A stretch of 64,000 bases of DNA from JAMZMI01 sp039944535. Lineage in GTDB: Bacteria; Bacteroidota; Bacteroidia; Cytophagales; Cyclobacteriaceae. Below are positions 18,410 to 27,814 of the stretch, piece by piece. The stretch's first letter is position 1, and the number at the start of each line of letters is the position of its first letter. A program made the translations under genes and the position numbers. The DNA is taken from positions 372,001-436,000 of the forward strand of contig JBDUYP010000023.1 in the NCBI GenBank assembly GCA_039944535.1, in the 5' to 3' direction. The notes beneath the pieces are model-generated. The model was not told where the DNA came from. It searched no databases and saw only the letters and a program-made list of their open reading frames with translations.

Positions 18410-20677
18410 TTAAATACTGAAGTTATATGCTACCGACGGCAAAAAACCGAAAATCCCCGATTGCACATATTGCAATGATTTGCCGTTAGAGTTTATCCTG
18501 ATTTGATTTGGGGTGGTCTGGTTATAAAAATTATAGACCCCAAACTGCCATTCGCCTTTTATCCTTTTTTCTTTTTTTGGTTTCACTATCAGGTTGATGT
18601 CCAGTCTGTGACTTGGAGAAAGCTTCACCGCATTTCTAGATGAGTATATTGGGATCAATTCTATTTCGGTAAGTGTGGCATTGGGTACTATGTATTGGCC
18701 GGTTTGTGGAGTGAAGGACGCACCGGTCGTATAAGTCCAGACCCAGGACATATCCATTCGTTTGGAGATTTTGATGATGTTAACGATGGAAATATCATGT
18801 GTGCGATCGTACTTGCCGGGGAACCTCTGCCCATTATTCAGGTCATCAAATTGTCTGGTGGTTTTACTCAGCGTGTAGCTCACCCAGCCAGTCACAGGGC
18901 CGGTTTGCTTGCGGATCAGAAACTCCACACCATATGCCTCGCCACTCCCGGTTACCAGTTCCTTTTCAAAATTGTCGTTGAGGATGAGCCTTGCGCCTTC
19001 CCGATATTCTATCAGGTTGCTCATGGTTTTGTAGTAGCCTTCCACAGATACGTTGAGGTTCCATCTTTTTAATCCCTGAAATAGGCCAAGTGACCACTGG
19101 TGGGAAGTTTGAGGCAGGATGGAAGCTGTCACCGGATACCACAGGTCTGTGGGCAAAACCAGACTGGAGGAACTGACTCTATGCATATATTGACGCATGA
19201 GGCTGTAACTCGCTTTGATCGATGTGAGATCATAAAGGGCATAATTGGCATTGAGTCGGGGTTCCACCCCATAATAAAAAGCATTTTCCAGCGCCGAGCT
19301 CGAGGCTCTCAACCCTGCGTACCCTTTTAGCCTGGGAGCAAAAGTCTTTTCTATACCCGCGTAGGTGGCTGTTTCCTGTGTGTACAGGCGTTTGCCTTTT
19401 TTTGATTTGAGAAAATCCGAGATTTCACCCGTAGTGTTCACTACGTTTGGTCTGAAGAGGTGAGTGGTCGTGTGGATTCCAAACTCTATCCTTTCGTCAG
19501 GAGACTTGTAGTAGTCCCAGTCAGCCTTCAAGCCCCAGTCTTGAATATGAGATTTGATCAAAAGCGAATTGTCAGGTACATCAGCTTCTATGTCGTATTG
19601 AAAGCGTGTTTGAATAGCTGTGAAATTGGCGAAGAGCCTTTGGCCCTTGGAGACGTGGTTCCAGCGCAACGTAGATGTGAAGTTTCCCAGGTCAAAACCA
19701 CCCTGAAAATCATCCTCTACTTCTTCTGGTGCAGCGAAAACATCCCTGCCAAAATAGGAGCTTAGATACACCCGATTGCGTTTATTGATTTTGTAGTTCA
19801 CCTTTGCATTCAGGTCGTAGAAGTAATAAGGAAATGGCACGTTAAAAACCCCAAAAACCTTGTCGATATATGCCCGCCGGCCAGCAATCATAAAAGAGGC
19901 CTTGTCCTTCACAATTGGGCCGTCTATCCTCAGCCGTGACGAGAGGAGGCCTATTCCACCCTTGGCATGAAATCGCTCAGTACTTCCATCGTCCATCCTG
20001 GTGTCAATGACCGATGACAGCCTGCCGCCGTAATCTGCCGGAAATCCACCTTTAACTACCTTTACATTCTTGATTACGTCGCTGTTGAAAACCGAAAGAA
20101 ATCCGAGGAGGTGACCTACGTTGTAAACGGTGGCCTCATCCAGTGTCACCAGGTTTTGGTCGTCGGTTCCGCCACGCACATATATTCCCGTGGTGCCTTC
20201 TCCACCCTTGGTTATTCCAGGCATGAGCTGGGCTACTTTTAAAATATCTGATTCTCCGGCTATCGTGGGGATGACCAGAGCCTCTTTTGGTTGCAGGTTG
20301 AAAACGCCCGTTTCCGTAGATGTTACTTCTTCTTCCAGCAAAAATCTTTCTGCGCTGATCACAATGTCATCCAAGGTGGATATCGCTGGCTGCATTTTGA
20401 AATCTACCTGAACAGAGCTGTCCAGATATATTTTTTTTGTGATGGTTTGATACCCGACGTATGTAATTCGGAGATTAAGAGAGTCCTTATTGGGCGTGAT
20501 CGAGTAGAAACCGTATGCGTTGGTCACAGCTCCTTTTCTGGAGTCTTGGTCTATTATGGTAACACCAATCAGATCTTCACCGGTATCGGCATCACGTACG
20601 TACCCACTGAGGGTTTGCTGAGCAAAGCAAGGCTGATAGCTTGCCACCAAAAGTGCTGATAGTAGCCAGTATTTCAT
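18410..20677 (-). CDS. TonB-dependent outer-membrane receptor with carboxypeptidase-like N-terminal domain
   Basis: The protein has 755 residues: signal peptide to CFAQ (~20), a CarboxypepD_reg-like domain (~22-105, LSGYVRDADTGEDLIGVTI), a plug domain (~115-225, IYVRGGTDDQNLVTLDEA) and a 22-strand barrel ending VAYNFSI. It moves a bulky nutrient or metal complex across the outer membrane using TonB energy. The TonB box cannot be defined reliably. It starts inside the end of the upstream barrel gene (4-base overlap) and is followed after one base by DUF4249, forming a three-gene outer-membrane operon. It is shorter than SusC-type receptors, as is usual for DUF4249 partners. Confidence 0.87.
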   Translation of the reverse strand: MKYWLLSALLVASYQPCFAQQTLSGYVRDADTGEDLIGVTIIDQDSRKGAVTNAYGFYSITPNKDSLNLRITYVGYQTITKKIYLDSSVQVDFKMQPAISTLDDIVISAERFLLEEEVTSTETGVFNLQPKEALVIPTIAGESDILKVAQLMPGITKGGEGTTGIYVRGGTDDQNLVTLDEATVYNVGHLLGFLSVFNSDVIKNVKVVKGGFPADYGGRLSSVIDTRMDDGSTERFHAKGGIGLLSSRLRIDGPIVKDKASFMIAGRRAYIDKVFGVFNVPFPYYFYDLNAKVNYKINKRNRVYLSSYFGRDVFAAPEEVEDDFQGGFDLGNFTSTLRWNHVSKGQRLFANFTAIQTRFQYDIEADVPDNSLLIKSHIQDWGLKADWDYYKSPDERIEFGIHTTTHLFRPNVVNTTGEISDFLKSKKGKRLYTQETATYAGIEKTFAPRLKGYAGLRASSSALENAFYYGVEPRLNANYALYDLTSIKASYSLMRQYMHRVSSSSLVLPTDLWYPVTASILPQTSHQWSLGLFQGLKRWNLNVSVEGYYKTMSNLIEYREGARLILNDNFEKELVTGSGEAYGVEFLIRKQTGPVTGWVSYTLSKTTRQFDDLNNGQRFPGKYDRTHDISIVNIIKISKRMDMSWVWTYTTGASFTPQTGQYIVPNATLTEIELIPIYSSRNAVKLSPSHRLDINLIVKPKKEKRIKGEWQFGVYNFYNQTTPNQIRINSNGKSLQYVQSGIFGFLPSVAYNFSI

Positions 20678-21384
20678 ATGTTGAACCGCATGCCGGTGAT
20701 TATACTTTTGGCAAAAATGACCTGACCGGCACCATCCTGACTGTAAAATCCCGCACCAAATGCGCGACCAAGGTAAAAGTAAAATCCGCGAAAAGGCCTC
20801 ACCTCCAGAACAAAAGGAAACTCAATTCCCCCCTGCAACCCTTTGTTGCCAAAATACTCCGATGATTCGTAGTAGCCATTTTCTTTTGTAAAAGACGATA
20901 CTGTGAAGCCAAAATCCACCTGCGAGCCTGCGCTAAACCGGATGCGTTTTCTCTTGATCAGATAATACTTGTAACCAACGACACCCTTCATCAATTCTGA
21001 CCGGCCTCTGTAGCGGGTATCATCACCGTCGAGCCATAGCACCCGTTGATTGATTTTTTTGATGCCTGCAACAAACTCATGCCGAAAGCGCGTGGTGTCT
21101 TTCATCCTGAAATTCATGAGCAGGTTAAACGAGTTGGTTTCAAGCTGACCGTACCAGCTGTAATTTGGTCCGGGATCGGTAAATAGATCTCCAAACTTGG
21201 CTTCAGAAGAGAATTGGTCGAAACCTTCGTTTCTAAAAGAGCCTGTGTTTCGGGTGAATTCTGTGGAAATAGATCTGGCTTTGAGGCTCTTGAAAAATGC
21301 CAGTTGGGCGAATGACTGCTGCATTCCCAGTTGAGTCACGAGAATCAGAAGTAGCAGAGTTAGCGATTTTGGCGGAGTAGTCAT
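20674..21384 (-). CDS. Outer-membrane beta-barrel-like protein, first gene of the DUF4249 operon
   Basis: The protein has 236 residues with signal peptide to SFAQ (~26), then alternating amphipathic strands with aromatic girdles (YSWYGQLETNSFNLLMNF, YKYYLIKRKRIRFSAGSQ, FPFVLEVRPFRGFYFYLGRAF). The C-terminal strand ends in ITGMRFNI with the terminal aromatic typical of barrels. The 3' end overlaps the receptor start by 4 bases, so it is probably made with the TonB receptor. No named family was recognised. It may assemble with, or be acted on by, the same system. Confidence 0.7.
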   Translation of the reverse strand: MTTPPKSLTLLLLILVTQLGMQQSFAQLAFFKSLKARSISTEFTRNTGSFRNEGFDQFSSEAKFGDLFTDPGPNYSWYGQLETNSFNLLMNFRMKDTTRFRHEFVAGIKKINQRVLWLDGDDTRYRGRSELMKGVVGYKYYLIKRKRIRFSAGSQVDFGFTVSSFTKENGYYESSEYFGNKGLQGGIEFPFVLEVRPFRGFYFYLGRAFGAGFYSQDGAGQVIFAKSIITGMRFNI

Positions 21385-21514
21385 TCAGTTTGGGTTCACT
21401 CAAATTTAGACGTAGTGCACCAATCCCAAAAACCATACCTAAAAAGGATTTTGATCTTAGATCAATACTTTAATACGCATGACCATCTAAAGAATAACTA
21501 AATGTGGTTTGCAA
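21385..21514. promoter_or_regulatory. Gene-free region upstream of the DUF4249 operon
   Basis: This is the AT-rich 5' region of the minus-strand operon that begins at 21384, and must hold its promoter unless the small ORF at 21515-21628 is cotranscribed. I see no strong TAnnTTTG match, hairpin or operator palindrome. Confidence 0.3.
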
Positions 21515-21628
21515 TTAGTTGAGGTACTGAATGATCAACTCTGGAGATTCTAATAATACTGCTGTGAGAAACAAAACTCCTGCAACGATTAATAGGTTTC
21601 TCACAAATCTTTTTGATTTACTGCTCAT
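21515..21628 (-). CDS. Tiny single-span membrane protein, unknown
   Basis: The ORF encodes 37 residues from ATG at 21628 to TAA at 21515-21517. It has a basic N-terminus (MSSKSKRFVRN), one hydrophobic helix (LLIVAGVLFLTAVLL) and a short polar tail. The charge layout, positive inside then a helix of ~16-17 residues, is typical of a small inner-membrane protein. It lies upstream of, and in the same direction as, the outer-membrane operon. I do not recognise a family, and a protein this short could be a chance ORF. Confidence 0.4.
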   Translation of the reverse strand: MSSKSKRFVRNLLIVAGVLFLTAVLLESPELIIQYLN

Positions 21629-21705
21629 AGGTAAGTGTTATTGTCGAGGCAGGACGAATTTAAATAAATTTGTGGAAATGGTTTTTCGGTGCGAATTAAT
21701 ATTGA

Positions 21706-21867
21706 ATGTCAGGTAAAAAGCAAGAGTGCCCATCCTGCGCGATGGAGGTTGATCAGTCAGAGAACCAATGTCCTATTTGCGGGTATGAGTTTTCGAAGCA
21801 GAGCATGTGGGTCCAGGCTCTGGCCGTGCTGCTTATATTGGTGTTTTTGTATTTTATGATTTTCTAG
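21706..21867 (+). CDS. Tail-anchored zinc-ribbon small protein
   Basis: The ORF encodes 53 residues. Two CxxC knuckles (CPSC at 8-11, CPIC at 22-25) separated by ten residues form a zinc ribbon. Residues ~34-53 (WVQALAVLLILVFLYFMIF) are a C-terminal membrane anchor with only a stop after it. The ribbon would face the cytoplasm. Such small proteins recur in Bacteroidota, often called zinc-ribbon domain-containing, without known role. The stop overlaps the end of the convergent TerB-like gene by 4 bases. Confidence 0.7.
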   Translation: MSGKKQECPSCAMEVDQSENQCPICGYEFSKQSMWVQALAVLLILVFLYFMIF

Positions 21868-22253
21868 TGAACCATGTAGTTCAATAGCAGGTCGTTCATT
21901 TCTTCGCGAGGAGTGTCTTTGTTTTCGATTAAAAAAGGTACTACATCGTGATTAAATCCTAATTTGGAAGCCATTGTGAGAGCAAACGATTCTTCAGAGT
22001 CGGTGACCACATTGTCGGCCAGAATTACCAGCATGCAGTCCATCATAAAGTCCATTTTTTCTGATACGCCCATTGGAGCCAGGGTCTCATTGAAGTCTTC
22101 GGTATCGTAGAGTTGATCCAAATCTTGCTGCGAAGCGCCGTATTTAGCTGCTATTTTTTGTATCACCTCTTTTTCGGAATCCGCAAATTCCTCATCTACA
22201 ATGGCGATTTTCACCAGTATACCAAGCTGTTTCTTTTTTTGATAATCCATCAT
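21864..22253 (-). CDS. TerB-like helical protein
   Basis: The protein has 129 residues, all-helical, with the TerB-family pattern LVKIAIVDEEFADSEKEVIQKIA (~12-34), acidic pairs at the turns (DEEF, DSEES) that bind metal in TerB, and a C-terminal repeat of the same motif (DNVVTDSEESFALTMASKLG). The family is linked to tellurite resistance islands but most single copies have no known role. Here it is alone, without TerC/D/Z partners. Soluble, cytoplasmic. The start could be either of two adjacent ATGs. Confidence 0.7.
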   Translation of the reverse strand: MMDYQKKKQLGILVKIAIVDEEFADSEKEVIQKIAAKYGASQQDLDQLYDTEDFNETLAPMGVSEKMDFMMDCMLVILADNVVTDSEESFALTMASKLGFNHDVVPFLIENKDTPREEMNDLLLNYMVH

Positions 22254-22318
22254 ATATCTAGTTTACGAAAAAAAGCAGATATCGGAGTAGTTTATGATGG
22301 TAAATTGTGCTGTCGGGT

Positions 22319-22816
22319 TTATTCGCACTTCATATATTCTGTGTAGCCAACCCCCAAATCCTTGGCTTTGGCCCAGTCGGCATTGGCTCCAGCTTTATCT
22401 TCCAGCATGCATTTGGCAGTGCCTCTGCTTACATAAGCTTCTGCATAATCGGGATTGAGTTTTATTGCGGCATCCAACTCAGCCATGGCGAGCTCAGCAT
22501 TTTGGTCCGATAAGAAAATGAAACCTTTTTCATAATAAGCCTCGTAATAGTCCACCTTCAGTTCAATCGCTTTATTTAGGTCTGAGACGGCTTTTACTTT
22601 CTCATTTATCGAAGAATAACACACACCCCTCAAGAAGTACGTCTCTGCATTGGTGGCATCAAAAGAGAGTGCCCGAGTGAAGTCATTGATGGCGCCCACA
22701 AAATCAGAATCCATGTATTTGTCATAGCCCGAATCAATCAGAGTTTCACTTTGGCCAATAGCCATCGAAGTGACACATAAAAGCGGGGCAAGCAGTAAAA
22801 AGTGTATTCTTTTCAT
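22319..22816 (-). CDS. Secreted tetratricopeptide-repeat protein
   Basis: The protein has 165 residues with a signal peptide ending near SMAIGQ (~22), then four TPR units of 34 residues (GAINDFTRALSFDATNAETYFLRGVCYSS.., AVSDLNKAIELKVDYYEAYYEKGFIFL.., AELDAAIKLNPDYAEAYVSRGTAK..). TPRs bind peptides or proteins. It should be periplasmic. There is no visible operon partner; the TerB-like gene is 65 bases downstream on the same strand. Its own binding partner cannot be inferred. Confidence 0.8.
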   Translation of the reverse strand: MKRIHFLLLAPLLCVTSMAIGQSETLIDSGYDKYMDSDFVGAINDFTRALSFDATNAETYFLRGVCYSSINEKVKAVSDLNKAIELKVDYYEAYYEKGFIFLSDQNAELAMAELDAAIKLNPDYAEAYVSRGTAKCMLEDKAGANADWAKAKDLGVGYTEYMKCE

Positions 22817-23108
22817 AATTTTTTCAACATATCCTTCAAATATCTATCAATAATTCAGCCAATTAAGCCGAAATCCATTTTAATTCCAAAAGATTAATTC
22901 TATCGAAAATTGTTCTTTTTTCTGTCTTCTTAAAACTTGAGCCCTGCTCTTTATTGTTCCGCAAAATATTATTCTGAATAGCCGATTGACACAGTGCAGG
23001 GGCATCTAACCCTTATGCTTTTGGGCAATTCTTTTTTACAATTTTTCGCAAGTACAGCTTTCTAACATTACCCATTCAATGAATTCTTAATACATAAAAA
23101 TTAAGCGT
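22817..23108. promoter_or_regulatory. Divergent intergenic region before susC
   Basis: This is a 292-base AT-rich region between the divergent TPR and SusC genes. It must hold both promoters. No convincing TTTG-N20-TAnnTTTG pair, no inverted repeats of regulatory size and no hairpin with T-run were seen. No sigma/anti-sigma pair lies next to the locus. Confidence 0.35.
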
Positions 23109-26100
23109 ATGAAGAAAGTTTTACTAACTCTGTTTCTCGCTAGTATAATGCTAGGGGCATTTGCTCAGGAGAGGCAAATTTCAGGAAAGATCACCGATAG
23201 TCAAGGTGAGGCTGTTCCTGGTGCGAACGTCATAGTCAAAGGTACTACCATAGGTACTACTACTGACCTTGACGGTAATTATAAACTGAGCGTTCCGGGT
23301 GAATCCGAGACGTTGGTTTTCTCATTTATTGGGATGCAGACGCAGGAGGTAGCCATCGGCTCTCGTGCGATTATCGACATGAGCATGTCGTCGGATGTGC
23401 AGCAGCTTGCGGAAGTTGTGGTGACGGCTCTGGGTATTGAGCGTGACTCCAAGCGATTGGGTTATGCTACCACTACTTTAAAGAACGAAGATCTGACAAA
23501 GGGTCGATCTATTAGTCCTTTGAATGCCCTGCAGGGTAAGGTAGCCGGAGTAAATATCACTCAGGGTTCCGGACAACCGGGATCATCTACCAATGTCATA
23601 CTAAGAGGTATGTCATCTCTGGGTAGCAACAACCAGCCTCTATACGTGGTGGATGGTGTGCCGGTAAATAACACTCAGCTGACCACAAACACGGTTTTCT
23701 CGAATGGTGATTTTGTTGGGGGAATTGGTAGTCAGGGACTCAACGGAGGTTTGGATTTTGGTAACCGTGGTAATGACATCAATCCGAATGATATTGAGTC
23801 AATTACGGTGCTGAAAAGTGCGTCCGCAACAGCTCTTTACGGATCCAGAGCTGCCAATGGTGCGATTATCGTAACGACCAAAAAAGGTAAAAAAACAGCT
23901 ACTGAGGGTAGAAAATTCCAGGTAGATGTTTCTTCTTCTACTGTGTTTCAGTCTGTGCTTAGATTGCCAGATTTTCAAAATACGTATGGTCAAGGGTTCT
24001 TCGGTACTACCGACCCTACGGAACAAACTAGCTGGGGACCTAAATTTGACGGTGTAGTGAGGCCATGGGGAGAGGTAGTTGATAACTCTCAGTTGATCAA
24101 GCCTTATTCTGCTTTGCCCAACAATGTGAAGGATTTCTTCAATATAGGCAAAACCTTCACCAACAATGTGGCATTCTCAGGAGGTACGGATTACTCCACG
24201 TTCTACATGTCGTATTCTAATACAAATGCGAATGGGATTTTTCCAACTGATGCAGATAGTTACAATAGGAACACACTTTCGTTCCGTGCTAATAGCAACT
24301 TGACAGACAGATTTACGGCGGGATTTTCGGCAAACTATGTGAAGAAAAACAGCTCTTTCATATCTACGGGCCAAAACTCGGCTACTTATGATGAACTATT
24401 GCAAACCCCAAGGGATATTCCTGTAGTAGAAGCCAAGAATTTCAATGATCCATTTTTCAATCTGGACAATTACTATTCTTACTATTCTGTAAATCCATAT
24501 TTCGTACTCAACAATAACGGAAATGAGTTTAACGAAGACAGGGTTTACGGTAACATGAACCTAAACTATCAGGTATCTGATGCTGTGGGGGTAACATGGA
24601 GAGTTGGAGGAGATGTATCCAATAGCCAACTATCTACCTGGAGAGCGATACTTCAGCCAACACCGGGATCGCCAAACGATGGTATTTCGTCAGAAGATCC
24701 TGGAGCCGTGGGTGAGCAAGCATTCCACAATTTTGAAGTGAACTCTGATTTGATGGTCAACATAAGCGTGCCATTGACAAGGGACATTGACTTTGGAGGA
24801 TTGATAGGGTATAATGTGAACATGCAGCGATCTGATGCCAACTATGCTTCCGTTGCAGGCCTTGATATTCCTGGGTTCTATCAGATTTCTAATAGCTCAG
24901 CTTCGCCGGCTGTAACGCAGAGTACGGTTGAGAGAAATATTGTGGGGGCTTATGCTCAAATAGATTTAGACTTTAGAGACTATCTGTTCCTTACTGTGGG
25001 TGCCAGAAATGACTGGTCCTCTACTTTACCAAAGGAAAACAGATCATTTTTCTACCCTAGTGTAAATACAAGTTTTGTCTTTACTGAGGCTCTTGGTATT
25101 TCTGATAATATCCTTTCTTATGGTAAAATAAGAGCTGGATGGGCACAGGCAGGTAATGATGCCAAGCCTTACCAAATTCTTCCGGTATTTGTGCCGGCAG
25201 GAGTTAGCGATGGTTTCCGTTCGCTGAATTTTCCACTTCCTGGAGGAACTCAGGTAAACGGTTTCGAGGTATCAAACATCATTGGTAGTCCTGATCTTCA
25301 GCCGGAAATCACCACTGAAATAGAGGTTGGTTTCGAGTTGGGCTTTTTCCAGCAAAGATTGAATTTCGACGTGTCATTGTATGACAAGTCTATCAAGGAT
25401 TTGATCTGGAACGCTACGCTACCAAGAAGTACCGGATACACTGCACAAACTGTAAACCTTGGTGAAATCACCAATAAGGGTATAGAGGCTTTGATGACCG
25501 CTACACCGATCAGAACGGGAAGTTTCCAGTGGGATGTTTCGGTGAACTTCACTAAAAACGATAATAAGCTGGTAAGCCTTACCGATGGTTTGGATGAAAT
25601 CACGCTCGGAGGGCTTGGAGGCAATGGAGTGAACCTGATTGCCAGACCGGGTGAGCCTGTTGGTTTGCTGAATGCTAGAGGACCTAAAACTACTGATGAC
25701 GGAAGAATAATAGTAGGCTCTGATGGTAAGCCTGTATATGGTGAGAGAGAAGTGATGGGGCAAGCTGCTCATGACTGGACGGCTGGTTTATCAACTGGTT
25801 TGACTTTCAAAGGGTTTACCGTGAGTGGTACGCTTGATGTAAGAAAAGGTGGATTATTCTATTCTCGTAGTGCAAGTTTGACACAGTTTTCGGGTACCAG
25901 TGTAGTGACTCAATACAATGATCGTAAGCCTTTTATTGTGCCAAATTCGGTGCAAGAAGTGGTGGATGGTGATAATGTGACTTATGTGGAAAATGCTACT
26001 CCAATCACACAAGACAACCTTTATTCTTACTGGAATGATGGTGGCATGGACAAAGATGAAGCTCATGTGCTTACTCGTTCATTTACCAAGTTGAGAGAGT

Positions 26101-26333
26101 TGAGTGTGAGCTACAATCTGCCATCTAATGTGGTAAGTAAGACTCCATTTAAGCAGGTGCGACTTGCACTTGTTGGTAGAAACTTGTTCTTGTGGACACC
26201 TAGCTCAAATAGATTCGCCGACCCTGAATCCACCACTTTCAACGATGGCCAGGGGCTGTCATCGAGCTTTGGTGAATTTGGTGCTACGCCATCTACACGT
26301 AGTTACGGTTTCGACCTGAGAGTCACACTTTAA
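23109..26333 (+). CDS. SusC/RagA-type TonB-linked outer-membrane transporter
   Basis: The protein has 1074 residues: signal peptide to GAFAQ (~20), CarboxypepD_reg-like domain (~25-105; ISGKITDSQGEAVPGANV), plug domain (~115-240) containing the SusC signature PLYVVDGVPV and ALYGSRAANGAIIVTTKKG, then a ~28-strand barrel ending YGFDLRVTL. SusC proteins import glycans or peptides with a SusD lid. No N-terminal STN domain is present, so anti-sigma signalling through this receptor is unlikely. The gene is followed after 24 bases by susD and two lipoproteins. Substrate is not apparent, as no glycosidase, protease or sulfatase adjoins. Confidence 0.92.
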   Translation: MKKVLLTLFLASIMLGAFAQERQISGKITDSQGEAVPGANVIVKGTTIGTTTDLDGNYKLSVPGESETLVFSFIGMQTQEVAIGSRAIIDMSMSSDVQQLAEVVVTALGIERDSKRLGYATTTLKNEDLTKGRSISPLNALQGKVAGVNITQGSGQPGSSTNVILRGMSSLGSNNQPLYVVDGVPVNNTQLTTNTVFSNGDFVGGIGSQGLNGGLDFGNRGNDINPNDIESITVLKSASATALYGSRAANGAIIVTTKKGKKTATEGRKFQVDVSSSTVFQSVLRLPDFQNTYGQGFFGTTDPTEQTSWGPKFDGVVRPWGEVVDNSQLIKPYSALPNNVKDFFNIGKTFTNNVAFSGGTDYSTFYMSYSNTNANGIFPTDADSYNRNTLSFRANSNLTDRFTAGFSANYVKKNSSFISTGQNSATYDELLQTPRDIPVVEAKNFNDPFFNLDNYYSYYSVNPYFVLNNNGNEFNEDRVYGNMNLNYQVSDAVGVTWRVGGDVSNSQLSTWRAILQPTPGSPNDGISSEDPGAVGEQAFHNFEVNSDLMVNISVPLTRDIDFGGLIGYNVNMQRSDANYASVAGLDIPGFYQISNSSASPAVTQSTVERNIVGAYAQIDLDFRDYLFLTVGARNDWSSTLPKENRSFFYPSVNTSFVFTEALGISDNILSYGKIRAGWAQAGNDAKPYQILPVFVPAGVSDGFRSLNFPLPGGTQVNGFEVSNIIGSPDLQPEITTEIEVGFELGFFQQRLNFDVSLYDKSIKDLIWNATLPRSTGYTAQTVNLGEITNKGIEALMTATPIRTGSFQWDVSVNFTKNDNKLVSLTDGLDEITLGGLGGNGVNLIARPGEPVGLLNARGPKTTDDGRIIVGSDGKPVYGEREVMGQAAHDWTAGLSTGLTFKGFTVSGTLDVRKGGLFYSRSASLTQFSGTSVVTQYNDRKPFIVPNSVQEVVDGDNVTYVENATPITQDNLYSYWNDGGMDKDEAHVLTRSFTKLRELSVSYNLPSNVVSKTPFKQVRLALVGRNLFLWTPSSNRFADPESTTFNDGQGLSSSFGEFGATPSTRSYGFDLRVTL

Positions 26334-26357
26334 GTACAATATTTTAAAGAAATAACT

Positions 26358-27803
26358 ATGAAGAATATAAAACGATATAGTCTGGTTGGTTTGATCATGG
26401 TGATCTTTTCCACGTCATGTGGAGATGACTTCTTTGATATCAACACAGACCCTAATCTACCGGGAGAAGCTAGCGTTCAGCTTGTCTTCCCTGCGGGAAC
26501 GGCCATCTCAGGCTTTATTATAGGAGGGCAGTACCAGATTCTAGGCGGGATCTGGTCACAACACTGGGCTCAGTCAGTGGGAGCATCGCAGTATGCCAAC
26601 TATGATAGCTACGACATCCAATCAACAACACTGGATGCCAGAGGCTATGGAGAGCTGTACAATGGAGCGCTCAATGACTTGAAGTATGTGAGGGATCAGG
26701 CGTTGGCTACAGAGAACTGGAACTACTATCTGATGAGCACGGTGATTTCTGCCTATACATACCAAGTGTTGACAGATCTATATGACAATATCCCATTTAC
26801 AGATGCGCTTCAGGGTTTGGATGGATTGGTTCAGCCGAAGTTTGATGAAGGCACGGTAGTGTATGATGGGTTGATCACAATGCTGGATGAAGCTTTGGAG
26901 AAAGACCTGACTGTGGCTACTTCTATTCCTCCGGGAGCCGATGATATTATTTTCGGCGGAGATATGGACATGTGGGTTCAGTTTGCCAATACGCTTAAGT
27001 TGAAAATCTACCTGCGTCAGGTGAATGCCCGAGAGTCTGTTGCCAGTGCTGGAATTCAGGCACTGTATCAGGATGCCAACTTCCTTGCTGCTGATGCGCA
27101 TATGACTCAGTTTGCAGACGAGCTTAATAGAAGAAATCCGGTTTATGAAACCGAGGTTGATTTCTCTGGTTTCCCAAATTTGGTTTTGAGCAATACGCTG
27201 CTCACGTATCTTGACAACAACGGTGACGCCAGACTTGATGCATTATTCAATTTTCCGAATGATGATACAGATGGCCCTCATGTAGGTTTGATTCAGGGAA
27301 ACTTCCGTGCTCAGACTCCTACCAACAAGGATGGGCTTTCTCAGCCAGCTTTGGCGCCACTTGACCCTATCTACTTCATTTCTGAAGCAGAGAGTTATTT
27401 CCTACAGGCAGAGGCGATAGTAAGAGGATATGGCACAGGAGATGCAAAAGCGATGTATGAAGCTGGTATTGATGCTTCTTTTGCCAAGCTGGGGCTGACT
27501 CCAGATGCGACACTTTATGCTGCTGGCGGAGCTTATGAATTTCCAGCTACCAATACCGGCGATGCGCAGATCAAGGCTATCATAGAGCAGAAATGGGTTT
27601 CTATGGTGAACAGCCAGGGATTGGAATCGTTCTTTGAGCAAAACAGAACTGGATTCCCGGATTTCTATACAGTAGCAGTAAACAATGTAACTGCCGGAAA
27701 CTTCCCTCGCAGATTGCTTTACCCTGATACAGAAATCAGCTCTAATAAGGCAAATGTTCCCGCTCAGGTAAATGTGTTCACCAATGTTTGGTGGCACAAG
27801 TGA
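26358..27803 (+). CDS. SusD/RagB-family nutrient-binding outer-membrane lipoprotein
   Basis: The protein has 481 residues with lipobox STSC (Cys21) and the SusD-like_2 N-terminus FFDINTDPNLPGEAS. Helical TPR-like segments and the C-terminal EQKWVSMVNSQGLESFFEQNRTGFPDF stretch are typical of the family. It forms the lid over the SusC barrel and binds ligand at the cell surface. The FDINTDPN variant is common in systems of unknown substrate, including peptide-type ones. It is the second gene of the locus. Confidence 0.9.
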   Translation: MKNIKRYSLVGLIMVIFSTSCGDDFFDINTDPNLPGEASVQLVFPAGTAISGFIIGGQYQILGGIWSQHWAQSVGASQYANYDSYDIQSTTLDARGYGELYNGALNDLKYVRDQALATENWNYYLMSTVISAYTYQVLTDLYDNIPFTDALQGLDGLVQPKFDEGTVVYDGLITMLDEALEKDLTVATSIPPGADDIIFGGDMDMWVQFANTLKLKIYLRQVNARESVASAGIQALYQDANFLAADAHMTQFADELNRRNPVYETEVDFSGFPNLVLSNTLLTYLDNNGDARLDALFNFPNDDTDGPHVGLIQGNFRAQTPTNKDGLSQPALAPLDPIYFISEAESYFLQAEAIVRGYGTGDAKAMYEAGIDASFAKLGLTPDATLYAAGGAYEFPATNTGDAQIKAIIEQKWVSMVNSQGLESFFEQNRTGFPDFYTVAVNNVTAGNFPRRLLYPDTEISSNKANVPAQVNVFTNVWWHK

Positions 27804-27814
27804 TAACCTTAAAT

